A stretch of DNA of 64,000 bases from Ectothiorhodospiraceae bacterium (GTDB lineage Bacteria; Pseudomonadota; Gammaproteobacteria; HK1): NCBI GenBank assembly GCA_024234875.1, contig JACKNM010000010.1:124001-188000 (forward strand), given 5' to 3'. The notes beneath the pieces were generated by a model that was not told where the DNA came from, did not search any database, and worked only from the letters and a program-made list of their open reading frames with translations. Shown here one piece after another: positions 60,478 to 64,000 of this stretch (the first letter of the stretch is position 1; the number at the start of each line of letters is the position of its first letter). The position numbers were made by a program, and so were the translations under genes.

Positions 60478-61263
60478 ATGGATCTCGGACTGAGCGGCAA
60501 GAGCGTGCTGGTGACCGGCGCCTCGAAGGGGATCGGTCGGGCGACGGCGGAGGCGTTCGCGCGCGAGGGCGCGCGACTCGTCCACATCACCGCGCGGTCG
60601 GAGGACGGGTTGCGCGCTGCCGCCGCGGCGATCACCCAGGCCCACGACTGCGAGGTCCGCGGCCATGCGCTGGACCTCACCGACGCCGCCGCGCGCGAGC
60701 GGCTGATCGCCGAGACCATCGACGTCGACATCCTCGTGAACAACGCCGGCGCCATTCCGTCCGGCTCGATCTACGCCGTCGACGACGCCGCCTGGCGCCG
60801 TGGCTGGGAGCTCAAGGTCTTCGGCTACATCGCGATGTCGCGCGCGTTCTACAGCCACATGCGCGACCGTGGCCACGGCGTGATCGTCAACGACATCGGC
60901 AACTCGGGCGAGAACCCCGACTTCGACTACATCGCGGGCTCCTGCGGCAACGCGAGCCTGATGACCTTCACCCGCGCCCTGGGTGGCACCAGCCTCGATC
61001 ACGGCGTGCGCGTGGTCGCGGTCAACCCGGGGCCGGTGGACACCGGGCGCATGGAGACCATGCTGCGCCAGCGTGCCAAGGTCATGCTCGGCGACGCCGA
61101 GCGCTGGCAGGAGCTGCTCGCGCGTTTTCCAGGCGGGCGCGCGGCCACCGCCGAGGAGGTCGCCGACCTCATCGTCTTCCTCGCCTCCGAGCGGGCCGGC
61201 TACGTGAACGGCACCGTGGTCACCATCGACGGCGGGATCACGTCGCGTCGATCGGTGGTGTGA
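60478..61263 (+). CDS. SDR-fold protein lacking the catalytic Lys
   Basis: 261 residues. SDR cofactor loop VTGASKGIG and NNAGAIP are present, and GRAATAEEVADLIVFLAS with GTVVTIDGG at the end fit a classical SDR. The active site, however, reads GNSGENPDFDYIAGSCGN: Tyr151 is followed four places on by Ser155 instead of Lys. SDRs with this DYIAGS-type box form a separate group. It may still bind NAD(P) but use different chemistry. It is 61 bases after hyuB and may act on the product of ring opening. The right side holds a REP-like palindrome. Confidence 0.85.
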   Translation: MDLGLSGKSVLVTGASKGIGRATAEAFAREGARLVHITARSEDGLRAAAAAITQAHDCEVRGHALDLTDAAARERLIAETIDVDILVNNAGAIPSGSIYAVDDAAWRRGWELKVFGYIAMSRAFYSHMRDRGHGVIVNDIGNSGENPDFDYIAGSCGNASLMTFTRALGGTSLDHGVRVVAVNPGPVDTGRMETMLRQRAKVMLGDAERWQELLARFPGGRAATAEEVADLIVFLASERAGYVNGTVVTIDGGITSRRSVV

Positions 61264-61271
61264 CGCGCGAT

Positions 61272-61306
61272 GGCTCCGATTGTGTCGGCAATCGGTGCCC
61301 GTACCC
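61272..61306. repeat. Diverged REP-like palindrome upstream of the GT41 gene
   Basis: GGCTCCGATTGTGTCGGCAA, then TCGGTGCCCGTACCC. It aligns with GGCTCCGATTTCGTTAGGAA-TCGGTGCCTGTCCCC at 63185, including the inner GATT...AATC stem. It starts nine bases after the SDR stop and ends 45 bases before the GT41 start. Confidence 0.7.
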
Positions 61307-61351
61307 GGCCGATACGATGCGGGTGGCGATGCCGCGCGACGCATTGAGCCA

Positions 61352-63112
61352 GTGAGCACCGGCGACCCGGCGGCGCTCGCGGCACGGGCGCGCGCCTGCG
61401 CCGAGGGCGGCGACCACGCGGGCGCGCTGGCGGCGCTCGACGCCCTGGCGAGGTCGACGCCTCTCGATCCGGTGGTCCAGACCAATCGTTGTCTGAGCCT
61501 GGCCGCGCTCGGCCAGCTCGAGGCGGCGGTCGCCGCCGGCGCGCGCGCGACCGAGCTCGGTCCGACCCTCGGTGCCGCGCACGGCGCGCTCGGCTCGGCC
61601 TTGCGCCACCTGGCGCGATTGCCGGAGGCCCTCGCCTGCCTCGACCGTGCGTTGGCGCTCGACGCGGCGCTGGCCGACGCGCACGTGAACCGTGGTCTGG
61701 TGCTGCAGGAGATGGGGCGAGTCGCCGAGGCGTTGGCCGCCCACCGTCGCGCGCTCGCCGTCAGGCCGGATCTGGTCGAGGCGTGGACCAACATCGGCAT
61801 CTGCCTGCAGGGCATCGGTGATGCCGACGGCGCGGCGGCGGCGTTCGAGCGCACTCTCGAGCTTCGCCCCGGCGACGTCGACGCCTGCTCGAACTGGCTG
61901 ATGGGGCTCCAGTACGACCCGGCCCTCAGCGCGCGCCGACTGCGCGACGCGGCGCGGCGATGGAACGTGGTGCATCGGCAGCGTCACGGGGCGGTGGTGC
62001 GGACCCGCCCGTCGCCGCGCCGCGTCGACGGCCCGCTGCGCGTCGGCTACGTGTCGGCCGACTTGCGGGCGCACCCGGTCGGCTGGTTCCTGGCCGACGT
62101 TCTTCCCGCGCACGATCCGAGCGCGGTCGAGGTGCACTGCTACGCGAGCCAGCGCACGCGCGACACCATGACCGAGTCCCTCATGCGCTGCGCGCACGGC
62201 TGGTCCTTCGTCGCCGATCTGTCCGACGCGGCGCTGACCGAGCGCATCCGCGCCGACGGCATCGACGTGTTGGTGGATCTCTCGGGGCATACCGCCGGCA
62301 ATCGTCTCGGGGTGTTCGCGCGCGGTGCCGCGCCGGTGCAGGTCTCGTGGCTCGGCTACTTCGCCACCACCGGCGTCGACGGTATGGACGCGGCGCTGCT
62401 CGGGGCGGATCAGGCGCCGCCCGGCGCCGAGGCGTTCTTCACGGAAACTCTGGTGCGGCTGGACCGCAACCAGTTCGTGTATCGCCCGCCGGACTACGCA
62501 CCGGACCCGCGCCCGGCACCGGCGAGGCGCGCGATCACGTTCGGCTCGTTCAACAATCTGGCCAAGGTGAGCCCGGAGGTCCTCGTCGCGTGGGCGCGGG
62601 TCCTCGATGCGGTGCCCGCGAGCTGGCTGGTGCTGAAGTGGCGCGGTCTCGACGATGCATGGGTCGCCGAGCGCGTGCGCCGCCAGCTCGCCGGCGCCGG
62701 CATCGATCCGCGGCGGGTCGAGCTTCGCGGCGCGTCGAGCCACGAGCGCATGCTGGCCGACTACGACGGCATCGACGTCGCGCTCGACCCTTTCCCGTTC
62801 AGCGGTGCGCTCACCACCTGCGAGGCGTTGTGGATGGGCGTGCCGGTGGTGACCTTGCCCTGGCAGCGGCCGGTGTCGCGCCAGACGATGGCGATCCTGC
62901 GCGACTTGGGCCTCGACGACCTCGTCGCCCGCAACGTGGACGACTACGCCGCGATCGCGGCGCAGCTCGCCGACGATGCACCGCGTCGACATGCCCTGCG
63001 ACTGGAGCTCCGCGCCCGAATCGAGGCCTCCCCATTGCGCGACGGTGCGTCGCTCGCGCGCAGCCTCGAGTCGCGCTACCGCATGCTCCACGCCGCCCGA
63101 CTGTCGGCGTAG
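61352..63112 (+). CDS. TPR protein with GT41 (O-GlcNAc-transferase/SPINDLY-like) domain
   Basis: 586 residues from the GTG at 61352. The start is not certain, as no strong ribosome site is present and the frame is open earlier. Residues about 10-190 form five or so TPR units (for example NRGLVLQEMGRVAEALAAHR and NIGICLQGIGDADGAAAAFE). The C-terminal part is a GT41 catalytic domain: VGYVSADLRAHPVGWFLADV with the conserved His, VDLSGHTAGNRLGVFARGAA, VSWLGYFATTGVDGMDA, FGSFNNLAKVSPEVLVAWA and DPFPFSGALTTCEALWMGVP. It would transfer a sugar, probably a UDP-sugar, to a protein in the cytoplasm. The next gene on the other strand is a radical SAM protein. No target is visible. Confidence 0.92.
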   Translation: MSTGDPAALAARARACAEGGDHAGALAALDALARSTPLDPVVQTNRCLSLAALGQLEAAVAAGARATELGPTLGAAHGALGSALRHLARLPEALACLDRALALDAALADAHVNRGLVLQEMGRVAEALAAHRRALAVRPDLVEAWTNIGICLQGIGDADGAAAAFERTLELRPGDVDACSNWLMGLQYDPALSARRLRDAARRWNVVHRQRHGAVVRTRPSPRRVDGPLRVGYVSADLRAHPVGWFLADVLPAHDPSAVEVHCYASQRTRDTMTESLMRCAHGWSFVADLSDAALTERIRADGIDVLVDLSGHTAGNRLGVFARGAAPVQVSWLGYFATTGVDGMDAALLGADQAPPGAEAFFTETLVRLDRNQFVYRPPDYAPDPRPAPARRAITFGSFNNLAKVSPEVLVAWARVLDAVPASWLVLKWRGLDDAWVAERVRRQLAGAGIDPRRVELRGASSHERMLADYDGIDVALDPFPFSGALTTCEALWMGVPVVTLPWQRPVSRQTMAILRDLGLDDLVARNVDDYAAIAAQLADDAPRRHALRLELRARIEASPLRDGASLARSLESRYRMLHAARLSA

Positions 63113-63116
63113 CCCG

Positions 63117-63323
63117 GGGTCGGGGACAGCCACCGCGTTCGCGGAGCCAGTCCCCGGGGGTGGCGCGGACGATCCCTGGGGACTGGCTCCGATTTCGTTA
63201 GGAATCGGTGCCTGTCCCCGCGCGCTGGCGGTTGGGTTCGGGAGTGGCGGTCGGTGCCTCGTGGGGTCGGGGACAGGCGGGGTCGGGGACAGGCACCGCG
63301 TTCGCGGAGCCAGGCCCCGGGGG
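63117..63323. repeat. Cluster of REP-like palindromes (GGGGACAGGCACC type)
   Basis: Two near-identical units, 63117-63160 and 63280-63323, read GTCGGGGACAG(G)CACCGCG, then TTCGCGGAGCCAG(T/G)CCCCGGGG; a partial unit is at 63263-63278. An inverted form with a different core is at 63173-63220 (GGGGACTGGCTCC...GGTGCCTGTCCCC). Each is an imperfect palindrome around GCGTTCGCG or GATTTC...GGAATC. Elements of this kind are typical REPs mobilised by RAYT transposases. None is encoded in the window. Confidence 0.85.
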
Positions 63324-63330
63324 GCGGATC

Positions 63331-64000
63331 TCAGGTGCTGTCGGCCAGCGCGTCGGGAAGCTTCAGTGGCGCGTACTGCAGACCGTGCGACATGCAGGTG
63401 CGGCAGAAGGGGTGGGTGTACTTGCGGGCCTCGATCTCGGTGTGCGGCGCGTCGAGGAAGTGCACCCCGAGCATGTTCGGGGCGTCATAGACGCTGCAGC
63501 ACAGCGCCACCGTGCCGTCGAAGTTGATCGCGGTCTGGTTCGCGCGCAGCTCGCAGTCGTAGTCGGGGTCACGCGCGGTGGCGAAGCGGCGCGCGTAGTC
63601 CGTCGGGTGCTCGAGCAACTCGTCCAGGATCGGGTCGGCGGCCACCGTGCCCTCGATCAGCCCCACCAGCTTCTCGAGTGGCTGGTAGAAGGCGGGAATG
63701 GGGCGGTGGGCGAAGCCGAGCCGCGCGCAGGCGGCGCGCACCGCGTCGAGCTGGTCGAGGTTGCCCTTGTAGAGATGATGGCCGACCCAGACCACGGTCG
63801 GTGCGCCGGTGCGGTCGATGCATGCCCGCAGGCGCTCCATGTTCTCGATCACGAGCTCGAGCTTGCCGCGGGTATGCGTGCGAGCGTAGCTCTCCTGGGT
63901 GAAACCGGAGAGCGAGATCTTGAGACTCGCCGGGTGCGCGGCGATCGCCGCCTCCAGCCCGCGCCGCACGTTGAGGTTGGTCGACAGGTGCGCCTCCAGG
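63331..64000 (-). CDS. Radical SAM/SPASM-type protein, C-terminal part (5' end outside window)
   Basis: Open to the right edge; its start and the CxxxCxxC cluster lie beyond 64000. The visible 220 or so residues begin LEAHLSTNLNVRRGLEAAI, a typical radical SAM strand-loop (STNL), followed by SLKISLSGFTQESYARTHTR. The end is a SPASM/twitch-like auxiliary cluster region with Cys in CELRANQTAINFDGTVALCC and FCRTCMSHG. The pattern GTVxxCC then CRTC fits enzymes that modify peptides or carry out sugar or cofactor chemistry. It is convergent with the GT41 gene. No precursor peptide is visible in the window. Confidence 0.85.
   Translation of the reverse strand, partial: LEAHLSTNLNVRRGLEAAIAAHPASLKISLSGFTQESYARTHTRGKLELVIENMERLRACIDRTGAPTVVWVGHHLYKGNLDQLDAVRAACARLGFAHRPIPAFYQPLEKLVGLIEGTVAADPILDELLEHPTDYARRFATARDPDYDCELRANQTAINFDGTVALCCSVYDAPNMLGVHFLDAPHTEIEARKYTHPFCRTCMSHGLQYAPLKLPDALADST

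Noticed and set aside
56158..60755. Two long minus-strand open frames opposite hyuA and hyuB
   Set aside because: Compositional shadows rich in Arg, His and Gly; the plus-strand frames carry clear HyuA and HyuB motifs and ATGA coupling.
63117..63323. CRISPR-like array
   Set aside because: Only two full repeats, in mixed orientation and irregular spacing, with palindromic arms; this is a REP-type cluster, and no cas gene is present.

Overview
The window is a very GC-rich, densely coded stretch of a Gram-negative chromosome, most likely from a Pseudomonadota species. An alphaproteobacterial or burkholderial-type lineage is an inference from content: a tripartite tricarboxylate (Tct) carrier, Liv and Dpp ABC importers, HyuA/HyuB, an iron-sulfur bacterial (6-4) photolyase and a large GGDEF/EAL sensor. 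I saw no rRNA, tRNA, CRISPR array, phage or transposase gene. Starts are a mix of ATG, GTG and TTG, and operons are tight with many ATGA/GTGA overlaps.

Layout. 1-608: end of a PfkB sugar kinase. 641-7143 (minus): a periplasmic-sensing PAS/GGDEF/EAL protein, a lone MlaF-type ATPase, an asparaginase-fold enzyme and a PhyH oxygenase. 7438-12559 (plus): tctCBA with an alpha/beta hydrolase translationally coupled to tctA, then an aldo-keto reductase. 12562-14106 (minus): FeS photolyase. 14196-20985 (plus): histidine phosphatase, PAS/Cys protein, dihydroxyphthalate-decarboxylase-like protein, YbjQ, SDR, DapA-like lyase and a DEP-domain/flavin disulfide oxidoreductase fusion. 21206-29007: a 2099-residue secreted SpvB/VCBS/RHS protein with a lower-GC C-terminal tip, followed by repeats and small ORFs that carry copies of the last membrane module of that tip. 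29132-30376: MFS permease.

30522-40254 is one minus-strand run of eight genes: FAD oxidoreductase, D-serine-dehydratase-like PLP enzyme, M38 amidohydrolase, then a complete Dpp/Opp importer. It reads as a peptide or D-amino-acid uptake and breakdown locus. 40369-43913: DUF2946 protein plus a FecBCD-type iron/cobalamin importer. 43989-49184: DUF2269 membrane protein, SDR-DoxX fusion, malate/lactate dehydrogenase-family enzyme, alpha/beta hydrolase and a divergent MFS permease. 49313-61263: LLM flavin oxidoreductase and a carbon-nitrogen hydrolase, divergent from a complete livJHMGF operon, then hyuA-hyuB and an SDR; this looks like a locus for uptake and opening of hydantoin- or ureide-type compounds. 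61352-64000: a TPR/GT41 (O-GlcNAc-transferase-like) protein bracketed by REP-like palindromes, then the C-terminal end of a radical SAM/SPASM protein.

Three cross-cutting observations stand out. (1) All four importers whose binding-protein gene comes first (tct, dpp, fec, liv) carry a long GC-rich hairpin between the binding-protein stop codon and the first membrane gene. (2) Several enzymes have lost a canonical catalytic residue: asparaginase-fold HGTAT, SDR YxxxS, DapA-like Tyr to Gln. (3) The RHS tail module occurs again, intact or diverged, in small downstream ORFs, a possible undescribed tip/immunity or recombination cassette.
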